From CAZGMN01 sp964645765 (GTDB taxonomy: Bacteria; Acidobacteriota; Aminicenantia; Aminicenantales; Aminicenantaceae), in NCBI GenBank assembly GCA_964645765.1, contig CAZYBE010000033.1:1-36743 (forward strand): a stretch of DNA of 36,743 nt, written 5' to 3'. Positions 7,059-16,430 of this stretch are shown piece by piece; positions within the stretch are counted from its first letter, which is position 1, and each line of letters begins with the position of its first letter. A model generated the notes under the pieces. That model worked only from the letters and a program-made list of their open reading frames with translations. It was not told the DNA's origin and did no database searches. The position numbers were made by a program, and so were the translations under genes.

Positions 7059-7951
7059 ACGAGAACGACCATACCCCTGTTCTCTTAGAAGAAGTCCTGG
7101 ATTATTTAGGTATCGAAAGACCTGGAGTTTATATCGACTGCACCATCGGCCTGGCCGGACACTCCCTGGAAATTATCAAAAGAAACCCAAAAGCAATCCT
7201 GATTGGATTCGATATCGACGAAAAGTCCATTTTAAAGGCAAGGGAAAAGCTCGAACCTTATGCCGACCGCGTCAAGCTTTATCATTCGGATTTCAGGTAT
7301 CTTCCGGACCTCAAGATGGACTTCTCTCGTATCAGGGCCGTCTTGCTCGATTTAGGAATCTCTTCTTTTCAACTCGATAATCCAGAAAGGGGGTTCAGTT
7401 TCAGCCAGGAAGGCCCGCTCGATATGAGGATGGACTTGCGTATCAAAATAACGGCTGAAAAAATCATCAACAAATATTCAGAGCACAAGCTGGCTCAAAT
7501 GTTCAAGGAATACGGCGAACTCAGCCAAGCAAAAAGACTTGCTAGAGAAATTGTTTCCAGAAGAAAAGTTGAAAAAATTGAGACAACAACCCAGCTCTGC
7601 CGCATTGTCGAAGAGATTTGTCATTGGAGGCCTCAGAAAGGGAAGATTCATCCCGCGGCAAAAGTTTTTCAGGCTATTCGCATCGAGGTCAATCAGGAGC
7701 TGGAGAGCCTCTCCAGATTCTTGGAAAGGATAACTCAAAAAATTCCTAAAAAGGCACGAATCGCTGCCATTTCCTTCCATTCCTTGGAAGACAGAATCAT
7801 CAAGCACACTTTTGCCGCTCTTGCCGTCTCGGTCAACTCTCATCCTTACCTTAAAATTCTAACAAAAAAGCCGGTCGTCCCTTCGGAAGAAGAGATTGCC
7901 ATGAATTTCAGGGCGCGGTCAGCCAAACTCAGGGTGGCCGAGAAAGTTTAA
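7055..7951 (+). CDS. rsmH: 16S rRNA (cytosine-1402-N4)-methyltransferase RsmH
   Basis: 298 residues. The enzyme uses S-adenosylmethionine to methylate N4 of C1402 in the decoding centre of the 30S subunit. Family markers are HTPVLLEEVL near the N-terminus (residues 6-15), the SAM-binding DCTIGLAGHS (28-37), DLGISSFQLD, the GPLDMRMD block, and the C-terminal FHSLEDRIIK. Its position after mraZ is the classic one. ftsL begins on the base after the stop codon. Confidence 0.97.
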   Translation: MNENDHTPVLLEEVLDYLGIERPGVYIDCTIGLAGHSLEIIKRNPKAILIGFDIDEKSILKAREKLEPYADRVKLYHSDFRYLPDLKMDFSRIRAVLLDLGISSFQLDNPERGFSFSQEGPLDMRMDLRIKITAEKIINKYSEHKLAQMFKEYGELSQAKRLAREIVSRRKVEKIETTTQLCRIVEEICHWRPQKGKIHPAAKVFQAIRIEVNQELESLSRFLERITQKIPKKARIAAISFHSLEDRIIKHTFAALAVSVNSHPYLKILTKKPVVPSEEEIAMNFRARSAKLRVAEKV

Positions 7952-8245
7952 ATGGTAAGAAAAAAATTCAGGAAGAAAGAAATCATGCTCGTCGTGGCCT
8001 TCACCGTTGTCGTCGTCTTTGTTCTCTCCTTTTACATCTGGCATCAAATGGAATCAGTGAGAATAGGGTACACAATAAACGAGCTCAAGAAAAAAGTAAA
8101 AGAGCTGAGCGAAGAAGTTGAAAAATTGGAAGCAAAAAGATCCCAGCTTCTTTCTCTTGAAAGAGTCGAGAAGGTGGCAAAAGAAGAGTTGAACTTGGCA
8201 GAGCCTCGAGAAGACCAGATCATCCGAGACGATTCCAATTTTTGA
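7952..8245 (+). CDS. ftsL: FtsL/DivIC-like septum protein
   Basis: 97 residues. The topology is short cytoplasmic, single-pass: a basic N-terminus, a membrane helix at about residues 11-30, then a coiled coil (INELKKKVKELSEEVEKLEAK) ending in the VAKEELNLAEP motif of the FtsL/DivIC family. In other bacteria such proteins bridge FtsQ(DivIB) and FtsW-FtsI at the septum. Sequence alone cannot separate FtsL from DivIC; the place between rsmH and ftsI argues for FtsL. No separate SD site is visible, so translation probably depends on ribosomes finishing rsmH. Confidence 0.88.
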   Translation: MVRKKFRKKEIMLVVAFTVVVVFVLSFYIWHQMESVRIGYTINELKKKVKELSEEVEKLEAKRSQLLSLERVEKVAKEELNLAEPREDQIIRDDSNF

Positions 8246-8259
8246 CGGGAAAAAGGCTG

Positions 8260-10011
8260 ATGAGTATTCTCTACCAGAAAAAGGCTTACCGAAGAACAAT
8301 CATCATTTCTTTCTTTCTCGTCTTCTGGCTGACAATCATCGTCATCCGACTGCTCCAACTCCAGGTTTTTGAACATGCCCGATGGAAAGAAGAGGTTCAG
8401 GGGCAGAATCAGAATGAGGTGAAAATTCTAACCAAAAGAGGAACGATCTATGACCGAAGAGGGGATATTATGGCCAGCAACATCCTCAGAAAATCTGTCT
8501 ATTATTGCCCCTCTCAAGGTGAGCCTTATGAACTCCGGGTTGAAAAAATAAACACGCTGAAGGATGTTTTGGGGCTATCCGAAACTGAGATTAGAAACAT
8601 AATGGAAAGAATTAAAAAAAATTCTCCATTCATCTGGATAAAAAGAAAAATTGACCAAAGCTTGGAAGAAAGACTGGGTAAACTCTCCTTGGGCGGCGTT
8701 TATCTTGTCGATGAAAACAAAAGGTTCTATCCCCATGGAAAACTCGCTGCCCATCTTCTGGGGCGGGTCAACATCGACGACGAAGGCTTGAGCGGAATCG
8801 AGTTCAGATACAACTCGATATTGAAAGGCGATAAAGGCGAATATCTCGTCATGAGGGATGCCAAGAAAAGAGAATATCGCATCGAAGTCCTGAAAGAAGG
8901 AAAACCCGGCAAGGATCTGAGCCTGACCATCGATGAGACCATTCAGTATTGTGCAGAAAGAGAACTCGAAAAAGCTATAATCAAAACAGAAGCGAACTGG
9001 GGGACAGTCATCATTTCCAATCCCTCTACAGGAGAGATCCTGGCCATGGCCAGCTACCCTGCATGCGACTTGAACGGCCCTCCCCAAAATCTGACGATTC
9101 TCGAAAGGAATAAAGCCGTCCACTACAATTTCGAGCCCGGCTCAACCTTCAAGATTGTCACCTTTGCCGAAGCCATTGAGGACGGGAAAATAACCAACCA
9201 AGCCATTTTTGACTGCAGCCAGGGATATATTCCTATCGCAGGAAAACACGTCAGAGACCACGAGCGATTCGGAGTTCTCACGTTTCCTGAAGTCATCGTT
9301 CATTCTTCCAATGTAGGGACGATACAAATTAGCCGTTCCTTGAGCGAGGATGCTTTCTTCAGGATGATAAAAGCCTTCGGGTTTGGAGAAAAAACAGGAA
9401 TCGACCTCCCTGGCGAAGAGAGCGGAATCTTAAGGCCTCTCGACGGCTGGACGAGAAGCTCCCTTGCCTTTCTTTCCATCGGCTATGAAATCTCAGTCAC
9501 GCCGATTCAACTCCTCCAGGCGATAAACATCATTGCCAATAAAGGAATTATCATCCCGCTCAGGGCAGTCAATAAAAAGCCAGACTTCTCCAAGTTGCCG
9601 ATGGAAACGAACATCGAGCGCCAAAAAGTGATATCAGAGGATACGGCAGGAAAATTGACTTCGATGCTGGAGAGAGTTGTCCAGGAAGGAACAGGAATAT
9701 CAGCTCAGCTTAAGGGCTATAGAGTTGCCGGCAAGACTGGAACTGCCCAGAAAATCGACCCTTCCACTGGAAATTATTCTCCCACCTCCCACGTTGCATC
9801 CTTTGTGGGCTTTGTCCTTGCTCCGGACCCAGTGCTGTCGATGGTTGTCGTTATCGACGAACCCAAGGGCCGATACTACGGAGGAGAGGTTGGAGCTCCT
9901 GTCTTTAGAGATATAGCCAGTCATGTTCTTCGCTATCTCGAGGTTCCTCAACAAAAGGAATATCTGCGAAACATTCGGGCTGAGAACCCCTGGAGGCACG
10001 CTGAAAGATGA
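8260..10011 (+). CDS. ftsI: Penicillin-binding protein 2/FtsI, septal peptidoglycan transpeptidase
   Basis: 583 residues from ATG 8260. An in-frame TTG at 8242 overlapping the ftsL stop (TTGA) is an alternative. This is a class B PBP that crosslinks septal peptidoglycan together with FtsW. A signal-anchor helix lies at about residues 15-35, then the dimerisation domain (RGTIYDRRGDIMASN). The transpeptidase has all three motifs: Ser295-TFK, Ser349-Ser-Asn351 and Lys492-Thr-Gly494. No PASTA repeats follow; the protein ends soon after the catalytic domain, unlike many Gram-positive homologues. murE overlaps by ATGA. Confidence 0.96.
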   Translation: MSILYQKKAYRRTIIISFFLVFWLTIIVIRLLQLQVFEHARWKEEVQGQNQNEVKILTKRGTIYDRRGDIMASNILRKSVYYCPSQGEPYELRVEKINTLKDVLGLSETEIRNIMERIKKNSPFIWIKRKIDQSLEERLGKLSLGGVYLVDENKRFYPHGKLAAHLLGRVNIDDEGLSGIEFRYNSILKGDKGEYLVMRDAKKREYRIEVLKEGKPGKDLSLTIDETIQYCAERELEKAIIKTEANWGTVIISNPSTGEILAMASYPACDLNGPPQNLTILERNKAVHYNFEPGSTFKIVTFAEAIEDGKITNQAIFDCSQGYIPIAGKHVRDHERFGVLTFPEVIVHSSNVGTIQISRSLSEDAFFRMIKAFGFGEKTGIDLPGEESGILRPLDGWTRSSLAFLSIGYEISVTPIQLLQAINIIANKGIIIPLRAVNKKPDFSKLPMETNIERQKVISEDTAGKLTSMLERVVQEGTGISAQLKGYRVAGKTGTAQKIDPSTGNYSPTSHVASFVGFVLAPDPVLSMVVVIDEPKGRYYGGEVGAPVFRDIASHVLRYLEVPQQKEYLRNIRAENPWRHAER

Positions 10012-11477
10012 AACTCAAGGACTTGCTCAAAGGAGTCGCCTTTCTGAGCTTATATGGAAATGAAAAAGAAGAAATTCAGGGAATTGCCTATTCCTCTAAA
10101 AATGTGAAGAACGGCTTCCTTTTTGCTGCACTGAAAGGAGCGAAGGAAAACGGCTTCGATTTTATCGAAGAAGCATTAGCCCGGGGAGCGGCAGCCATTC
10201 TCTCAGAAAGGCCGCGGCCTGATCATATAGAAAAAATCTGGATCCAGGTCTCTGAAGCCCGTCAAGCTTTAGCCTTAGCCTCAGCCAATTTTTACTCCCA
10301 CCCTTCGGATAAAATGAAAGTCATCGGCATCACCGGAACAAAAGGAAAAACCACAGTCACCTACTTGCTCGAGTCGATTATAAAGAAGTCAAATTTCCAT
10401 CCTGCGGTTATCGGCACGATTTCTTACCGCTGGCCGAATAACACGATTTCCGCTGAGCGCACCACCCCTGAAGCACCGGATTTGCAGCGAATGTTGAGCG
10501 AAATGGCTTCCGAGCGTGTGACCCATTGCATGATTGAAGTTTCCTCTCATGCCCTGGACCTCAAACGGGTGCTGGGCATAGGTTTTGATATTGCCGTCTT
10601 CACCAATTTGAGCGGCGAGCACCTGGATTACCACCACTCCCTGGAGAGCTATTTTGAGGCCAAAAAAAAGCTTTTCTTCCTCAATCATAAAAAAAGGACC
10701 GCGGTTGTGAACCTGGATGATTCATGGGGAAAAAAGCTAATCGCCGAGCTCCGGAATGAAGAACTGCTCACCTACGGTCTTGAGCCATCCGCTCAGGTCA
10801 GCGGAGAAAATTTCAAATTCAGCCAAAAAGGAATAGAACTCTCAGTCAGATATCCAGAAGGCAAGCTCACGGTTTTCTCTGCCCTTCTGGGAATGCCCAA
10901 CGTCTACAACATCCTGGCCTCCATTTCCACGGCTTTGGCTCTGAACATCCCCCCGGCATCGATCAAAAAAGGCATTTCCTCACTCCAAGGAGTGCCAGGG
11001 AGGTTCGAGAGAGTAGAAAATCCTTTTGGGTTTAATATTTTTGTTGATTACGCCCATACGGATGATGCTCTCAGGAATCTTCTGGAAACTGTTAGACGCC
11101 TGAGCCCGAAGCGCATCTTTTTGGTCTTCGGAGCGGGCGGAGACAGGGATAAGACAAAAAGGCCAAGGATGGGAGAGGTTGCTGCAGTGCTTGCCGACAT
11201 GAGCATCCTCACTTCTGATAACCCCCGCTCAGAGGACCCCCTGGCCATTATCTCGGGCATCGAAAAGGGAATCAAAAAAACAGGAAACAAAAACTACAAG
11301 ATATTAACTGACCGAAAAGAAGCCATTAAATACGCCCTGTCTCTCCTGGAAAAGGGGGATTACCTGCTTGTTGCCGGCAAGGGACATGAGAATTATCAAA
11401 TCTTTAAAGATAAAACCATCCCTTTTGATGACGCTGAAGTCATCAGGAAAATTCTCAAGGAAAAAAAGTCGAGCTAA
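10008..11477 (+). CDS. murE: UDP-MurNAc-tripeptide synthetase MurE, meso-DAP type
   Basis: 489 residues. This ATP-dependent cytoplasmic ligase adds the third amino acid to UDP-MurNAc-L-Ala-D-Glu. The P-loop is GITGTKGKTT (residues 107-116), followed by TTPEAPDLQ and HLDYHHSLESY (carbamylated-lysine and Mg region). The C-terminal substrate motif DNPR at about residues 404-407, within SDNPRSEDP, is the signature of meso-diaminopimelate-adding enzymes; lysine-adding MurE usually differs there. The N-terminal domain is complete. Confidence 0.96.
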   Translation: MKLKDLLKGVAFLSLYGNEKEEIQGIAYSSKNVKNGFLFAALKGAKENGFDFIEEALARGAAAILSERPRPDHIEKIWIQVSEARQALALASANFYSHPSDKMKVIGITGTKGKTTVTYLLESIIKKSNFHPAVIGTISYRWPNNTISAERTTPEAPDLQRMLSEMASERVTHCMIEVSSHALDLKRVLGIGFDIAVFTNLSGEHLDYHHSLESYFEAKKKLFFLNHKKRTAVVNLDDSWGKKLIAELRNEELLTYGLEPSAQVSGENFKFSQKGIELSVRYPEGKLTVFSALLGMPNVYNILASISTALALNIPPASIKKGISSLQGVPGRFERVENPFGFNIFVDYAHTDDALRNLLETVRRLSPKRIFLVFGAGGDRDKTKRPRMGEVAAVLADMSILTSDNPRSEDPLAIISGIEKGIKKTGNKNYKILTDRKEAIKYALSLLEKGDYLLVAGKGHENYQIFKDKTIPFDDAEVIRKILKEKKSS

Positions 11478-11479
11478 AT

Positions 11480-12862
11480 ATGGTGAGCCTCCGCCTGGAC
11501 GAAATCGCAGAGAAAATAGGGGGAAGAATCCTTCAGGGCTCTCCTTCTCTCGTTTTCGAGAAGTTCAACATTGATTCGAGGCTGACTGAGCCAGGCGAGC
11601 TTTTCTTTGCATTAGTTGCTGGACGGAACGGTCATGACTTTGTTCCAGAGGCAATCGACAAAGGGGCATCGGGCGCCGTCGTTTCCCAGAAAATGATATT
11701 TCCTGATAAAGATGTCGCCCTGATTCAAGTCAGGGATACTCTCTTTGCTCTCCAAGAGCTTGCCCAGAAAGTTCTCATGGAAAATCCGGTTAAAGTCATC
11801 GGAATCACTGGAAGCATCGGCAAGACAACGACCAAAGAATTCGTCTTTCAGCTCCTCTCTCGTCGTTTTATCGTGCTCAAGTCTGAAGGGAATTTCAATA
11901 ACCAGCTCGGCCTTCCCCTTTCTCTTCTCAAGCTGACAGACAAACACCAGCTGGCGCTGCTCGAAATGGCCATGAGCGGTCGTGGAGAAATCGCTTCGCT
12001 GACCCGCATGGCTCCGCCTGACATAGCCGTCATCACCAATATTAATCCCGTCCACCTCCAGTTCTTCAAGAGTCTGGAAGAGATTGCGCTGACCAAGAAA
12101 GAAATCTTGGAAGGGACAAAAAACGGCGGAAAGGCAGTCCTCAACGGAGACGACGCCCTGGTCAGGAAAATCGCCAAAAGCTGGAAAGGGGAAAAAATAT
12201 TTTTCGGCCTTGAAGAGAGAAATGACATCCGAGCCCAAAAAATTCAAAAAGCCGGATGGCAAGGAATGTCTTTTGAACTGGTCTACGGGAAAGAGCAGGA
12301 GGAAATGTGTGCTCCCTTCTTCTATGAGAGCTACCTCTATGACCTCCTTGCCGCAGCCGCAGTCGGATGGGCTCTCTCCTTGCCCTTTGAGGATGTTTCC
12401 GGCCAAGCCAAAGCGTTCAGGCCTTTGCCTATGAGAGGATGTCTCATCGCACTGGCCAAAAATATCAAACTTATCGATGATTCCTACAATTCAAACCCGG
12501 TGGCTCTGGAGGCAGCTTTGAAAGGACTGGCCGAGTTCCCCTCCAAGAGAAGAGTGGCTGTGCTTGGTGACATGTTAGAGCTTGGAGAAAGAGAGGTTGA
12601 GTTCCATCTGCAGGCTGGACGCCAGGTTGCAAAATTGGGATGGGACGAGCTGGTCACAGTCGGCTCCCTCAGCAAACACATGGTTGAAGGAGCTCTTGGC
12701 GCGGGAATGAAAAAAAATCAAATCTTCTCCTTCGATGACTCTGATGAAGCTGCAGAGAAAATAGAGTCCCTCATCCAGGAAGGGGACCTTGTCCTGGTCA
12801 AGGGCTCAAGAAAAATAAAGACGGAAAAAATTGTTGAAAGATTAAAATCAAAGGCGAAATAA
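11480..12862 (+). CDS. murF: UDP-MurNAc-pentapeptide synthetase MurF
   Basis: 460 residues. MurF ligates D-Ala-D-Ala to the tripeptide precursor using ATP. The P-loop GITGSIGKTTTKE is at residues 108-120. NNQLGLPLSLL and the MAMSGRGEI region follow, then the family motif DDSYNSNPVAL and LGDMLELG. It is separated from murE by two bases. The D-Ala-D-Ala ligase that supplies its substrate is not in the cluster. Confidence 0.96.
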   Translation: MVSLRLDEIAEKIGGRILQGSPSLVFEKFNIDSRLTEPGELFFALVAGRNGHDFVPEAIDKGASGAVVSQKMIFPDKDVALIQVRDTLFALQELAQKVLMENPVKVIGITGSIGKTTTKEFVFQLLSRRFIVLKSEGNFNNQLGLPLSLLKLTDKHQLALLEMAMSGRGEIASLTRMAPPDIAVITNINPVHLQFFKSLEEIALTKKEILEGTKNGGKAVLNGDDALVRKIAKSWKGEKIFFGLEERNDIRAQKIQKAGWQGMSFELVYGKEQEEMCAPFFYESYLYDLLAAAAVGWALSLPFEDVSGQAKAFRPLPMRGCLIALAKNIKLIDDSYNSNPVALEAALKGLAEFPSKRRVAVLGDMLELGEREVEFHLQAGRQVAKLGWDELVTVGSLSKHMVEGALGAGMKKNQIFSFDDSDEAAEKIESLIQEGDLVLVKGSRKIKTEKIVERLKSKAK

Positions 12863-12863
12863 A

Positions 12864-13952
12864 GTGCTTTATTTTCTTATAGTGCCGCTCAAAAAATATT
12901 TTATCTTCTTCAACGTCTTCCGTTACATCACCGTGCGAACAGCTTTGTCCGGAATCACAGCACTCCTCATCTGCCTGGTTGCGGGCCCATGGGTGATCAA
13001 GGTCTTGAAAAAAATGCAGATTAACGAAGCGTTAAGGCCTGACATTCCCCAATCTCACGTCGGAAAAAGAGGGACACCTTCGATGGGCGGCATCTTGCTC
13101 ACCGCTGCGACCATTATCCCGACTCTTCTCTGGGGAGATTTGGGAAATACCTATATCCGGATGGCAACGGCGACGATGATATTTTTCGGACTGCTTGGCT
13201 TCTGGGATGATTTCCTGAAGATCGTGAAGAAAAAGCCGCAAGGTCTCATCATGCGGCGCAAGCTTTTCTTTCAAATCATCATCTCCGCAGCCATGGGGCT
13301 CATCCTTGTTTATCTTGGCCTGTCAGGCGAGTTTAACCTCCATCTGAGTTTCCCTTTCTTCAAGAAATGGTTTCCCTACCTGGGTTGGTTCTACCTTCCC
13401 TGGATTATGCTTATTCTCGTCAGTTCCTCGAATGCCGTGAACCTTGCCGATGGGCTGGACGGCCTGGCCATCGGTCTGACCTTTATCAGCAGCACGGCTT
13501 TTATGGCACATTGTTACATTGCCGGGCATGCCCCCATTTCTCAATACCTGAATATCGTCTACGTTCCTCAAGCCGCAGAGCTCACAGTCTTTGTCGGAGC
13601 GATGTCAGGAGCGTGCCTCGGCTTTCTCTGGTACAACTCCCATCCCGCCCAAATCTTTATGGGCGATGTGGGAGCCCTCTCTCTGGGAGGCACACTTGGC
13701 ATAATCTCAATTTTAGTCAAGGAAGAGTTTCTCCTTTTCATGGTTGGAGGGGTTTTTGTCCTTGAAGCTCTTTCTGTGCTTCTCCAAGTTGGCTATTTCA
13801 AATTGACAGGCGGAAAAAGAATTTTCAAGATGGCTCCCCTCCATCATCATTTTGAACTCAGAGGATGGTCTGAGGAGAAGATTGTTGTTCGATTCTGGAT
13901 TGCAGGCATCCTCTTCGCCCTTTTCAGCCTCACTGTCCTGAAACTGAGGTAG
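12864..13952 (+). CDS. mraY: Phospho-MurNAc-pentapeptide translocase MraY
   Basis: 362 residues, starting at GTG 12864. This integral membrane enzyme moves phospho-MurNAc-pentapeptide onto undecaprenyl phosphate to make lipid I. Conserved pieces are GKRGTPSMGG (67-76), the catalytic Asp pair in FWDDF (Asp115, Asp116), NAVNLADGLDG (190-200), FMGDVGALSLGG (265-276) and the HHH motif in PLHHHFELRGW. About ten hydrophobic segments are visible. One base separates it from both neighbours. Confidence 0.97.
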   Translation: MLYFLIVPLKKYFIFFNVFRYITVRTALSGITALLICLVAGPWVIKVLKKMQINEALRPDIPQSHVGKRGTPSMGGILLTAATIIPTLLWGDLGNTYIRMATATMIFFGLLGFWDDFLKIVKKKPQGLIMRRKLFFQIIISAAMGLILVYLGLSGEFNLHLSFPFFKKWFPYLGWFYLPWIMLILVSSSNAVNLADGLDGLAIGLTFISSTAFMAHCYIAGHAPISQYLNIVYVPQAAELTVFVGAMSGACLGFLWYNSHPAQIFMGDVGALSLGGTLGIISILVKEEFLLFMVGGVFVLEALSVLLQVGYFKLTGGKRIFKMAPLHHHFELRGWSEEKIVVRFWIAGILFALFSLTVLKLR

Positions 13953-13953
13953 C

Positions 13954-15309
13954 ATGGATTTAGAAAGAAAAAGAGTTCTGGTCGTCGGCCTGGGAAGAAC
14001 CGGAGAAGCTCTCTGCCGCTTTCTCCTCAATCAGGGAGCTTCGGTCACTGTCAGCGAAAAAAAGAGGCCGGAAGAGCTCGGAGGGAAAATCTCTTTCTGG
14101 AAGGAACAAGGGGTCGAGGTTGAGGCCGGAGGACACAGCCAAGAAACCTTCCTCCAAGCCGATTTGATCATCCTCAGCCCTGGAGTTCCCTGGCTTCCTG
14201 AGCTCGAAGCGGCAAAAGAGAAGGGGATAAAAATTATCTCTGAGATAGAGCTGGCCTCGAGGTTCTTAAGCGGGAAAGTCGTGGGCATCACCGGGTCGAA
14301 CGGAAAATCGACGACAGCCACCCTGACTCACAAGATTTTAAAAGAAGGGGGGTTGAAGGCCTACCTTGCCGGCAACATCGGAATTCCTCTGGTCAGTTTT
14401 GTTAAGGGGAGCGAAGATGACCATATCTATGTCACCGAGCTTTCGAGCTTCCAGCTCAAATTTATCGAAAAATTCAGAGCCTCAATCTCAGTCCTCCTCA
14501 ACATCACTCCTGACCATCTCGACTGGCATCCTTCTTTCAAAGATTATCGCGATTCAAAGACAAACATCCTGACTTCTCAAGGACAAGGCGACAGCGCCAT
14601 CCTCAATCGAGACGACCCCCTGGTCTGGCCTTTAAGAAAAGAGGGAAAATTCGAGGTCTATGGCTTCAGCCGGAAGGATAAAGTCTCGCCTGGATGTTTC
14701 CTCCAAGGAGATTGGATTGTCCTTTCAAACACAAAGGAAGAGGAGCTCGTCAGAACTTCCGAGATTCCTCTTTTTGGAATCCACAACCAGGAGAACATCA
14801 TGGCCAGCGCCCTGGTGGGAAACATCCTGGGCGTTCCGCTTTTCAAGATAAAAGACTCAATCAAAAATTTTAAGGGACTTGAACACCGCCTGGAAAAAGT
14901 TACGACTTTTAAGGGAATTGATTTTTACAATGATTCCAAGGCCACCAATGTTGACGCCACTCTGAAATCCATCCAGAGCTTTGATCAGAAAATTATCCTC
15001 ATCCTGGGCGGGAGAGATAAGGGAGGCGATTTTAAGAAATTAAAAAAGCCGATAAAAAAAAGGGTCAAAGAAGTTGTTCTCATCGGCGAGGCCAGCCGAA
15101 AGATTCAAAAGGCACTCAAGGGCACTGTTCCGATGAAGATGGCCTCCTCGATGGAAGAGGCAGTCAGCCTCGGATATTCTTTGGCCGAGCCGGGTGATGT
15201 GGTTCTTCTTGCGCCGGCCTGCACCAGCTTCGATATGTTTCAGAACTTCGAGGAAAGGGGCACGGTCTTCAAACAAAAAGTCCTGAGCCTTGAAAGAAAG
15301 GCTCAATAG
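13954..15309 (+). CDS. murD: UDP-MurNAc-L-alanine:D-glutamate ligase MurD
   Basis: 451 residues. MurD adds D-glutamate to UDP-MurNAc-L-Ala in the cytoplasm. An N-terminal Rossmann-like domain (VLVVGLGRTGEAL) binds the UDP part. The ATP-binding P-loop is GITGSNGKSTT (111-121). LNITPDHLDWH carries the Mg-binding His. YNDSKATNVDAT and GGRDKGGDF mark the C-terminal domain. Length and motif order are normal. Confidence 0.97.
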   Translation: MDLERKRVLVVGLGRTGEALCRFLLNQGASVTVSEKKRPEELGGKISFWKEQGVEVEAGGHSQETFLQADLIILSPGVPWLPELEAAKEKGIKIISEIELASRFLSGKVVGITGSNGKSTTATLTHKILKEGGLKAYLAGNIGIPLVSFVKGSEDDHIYVTELSSFQLKFIEKFRASISVLLNITPDHLDWHPSFKDYRDSKTNILTSQGQGDSAILNRDDPLVWPLRKEGKFEVYGFSRKDKVSPGCFLQGDWIVLSNTKEEELVRTSEIPLFGIHNQENIMASALVGNILGVPLFKIKDSIKNFKGLEHRLEKVTTFKGIDFYNDSKATNVDATLKSIQSFDQKIILILGGRDKGGDFKKLKKPIKKRVKEVVLIGEASRKIQKALKGTVPMKMASSMEEAVSLGYSLAEPGDVVLLAPACTSFDMFQNFEERGTVFKQKVLSLERKAQ

Positions 15310-15317
15310 GAAAGATT

Positions 15318-16430
15318 ATGGAGATATTCAAGCCTTACGGATTTGATAAAGCTCTTTTCTTCACGACTCTAGCCTTAATCACCATCGGACTGGTCATGGT
15401 TTTCAGCGCTTCGGCTTTTTTATCACATGAAAAATACCATAGTCTCTTCCATTTCTTCGTCAATCAACTCACAGGAGCATTCGTGGGAATTGTCCTCATT
15501 CTCTCTATGATTCCCATCAGGAAGGCTTTCTATCAGAATTTCTACTTCATCCACGGACTTTTGCTCATCTCTTTCCTCCTCTTGGTTCTCTGCCTCCTCA
15601 TGCCGCCTTTGGCCAGGACGAATCGCTGGGTTCAATTTCTGGGATTCCGTTTCCAGCCCTCAGAGCTGGCAAAATTGAGCCTCGTTCTCTTTTTCTCTTA
15701 CCATCTCAACCGGAAAAAAGAAAAGCTCAACGAATACCAGACTTTTCTTTTCCCCTTGGCCGTCCTCTTTCTCTTCTTGATTCTGATCATCAAGGAGCCT
15801 GATTACGGAACAGCCCTCCTCGTCTGCATCATCTCGTTGACCTTACTCTTTGTTGCCGGAGTCAAGCTGAAATACTTCTTTTATATGGGAATATTCTCAT
15901 CGGGTCTTTTTCTCTTCTATCTTTTTCAGGCTTCATACAGGCTGAATCGGATTCTCGCTTTCTTCGACCCTGAAAGAGACTCTCAAGGAATAGGCTTCCA
16001 GATCATCCAATCCAAGATGGCTGTCGGCTCAGGAGGCTTGATTGGAGTGAGCATCGGAGAAAGTATCCAAAAGCTTTTTTTCCTTCCCTGCGCCCACACC
16101 GATTATATTTATGCTATCGTCGGCGAAGAGCTCGGGCTCATCGGGACTCTGGCCATCCTCCTCCTCTTCCTCATCTTCTTCTGGAGAGGATTGCACATCT
16201 CCCGAACAGCGCCCAACTTCTTCGCTCAGATTGCAGCCATAGGGCTGACCTTGACCATTTTTTTCCAGGCTTTGCTCAATATAAGCGTTGTCATCGGGCT
16301 TGGACCTTCAACTGGAATTCCCCTTCCTTTGATCAGCTTTGGCCGCTCCTCGCTGCTCTGCACATCTCTGTGCATAGGCATCCTGCTGAACATTTCCCAG
16401 AGAAAGGCAAACATGCCGAGGACACAATGA
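15318..16430 (+). CDS. ftsW: FtsW, SEDS-family septal glycosyltransferase
   Basis: 370 residues, polytopic, with about ten membrane segments. FtsW polymerises lipid II into glycan strands at the septum with FtsI. SEDS markers are LVMVFSASAF in the first helix, the FQPSELAKLSLVLF block, IIKEPDYGTALL and the C-terminal TGIPLPLISFGRSSL. An eight-base gap follows murD, with AGGAAAG as a modest ribosome binding site. The stop is shared with the murG start (ATGA). Confidence 0.95.
   Translation: MEIFKPYGFDKALFFTTLALITIGLVMVFSASAFLSHEKYHSLFHFFVNQLTGAFVGIVLILSMIPIRKAFYQNFYFIHGLLLISFLLLVLCLLMPPLARTNRWVQFLGFRFQPSELAKLSLVLFFSYHLNRKKEKLNEYQTFLFPLAVLFLFLILIIKEPDYGTALLVCIISLTLLFVAGVKLKYFFYMGIFSSGLFLFYLFQASYRLNRILAFFDPERDSQGIGFQIIQSKMAVGSGGLIGVSIGESIQKLFFLPCAHTDYIYAIVGEELGLIGTLAILLLFLIFFWRGLHISRTAPNFFAQIAAIGLTLTIFFQALLNISVVIGLGPSTGIPLPLISFGRSSLLCTSLCIGILLNISQRKANMPRTQ

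Noticed and set aside
11612..12406. 264-codon minus-strand frame opposite murF
   Set aside because: It is fully antisense to a well-supported ligase gene and has no domain or start signals.
16370..16426. Longer murG start inside ftsW
   Set aside because: The extra residues precede the normal MurG N-terminus, and ATG 16427 gives the coupled ATGA overlap.
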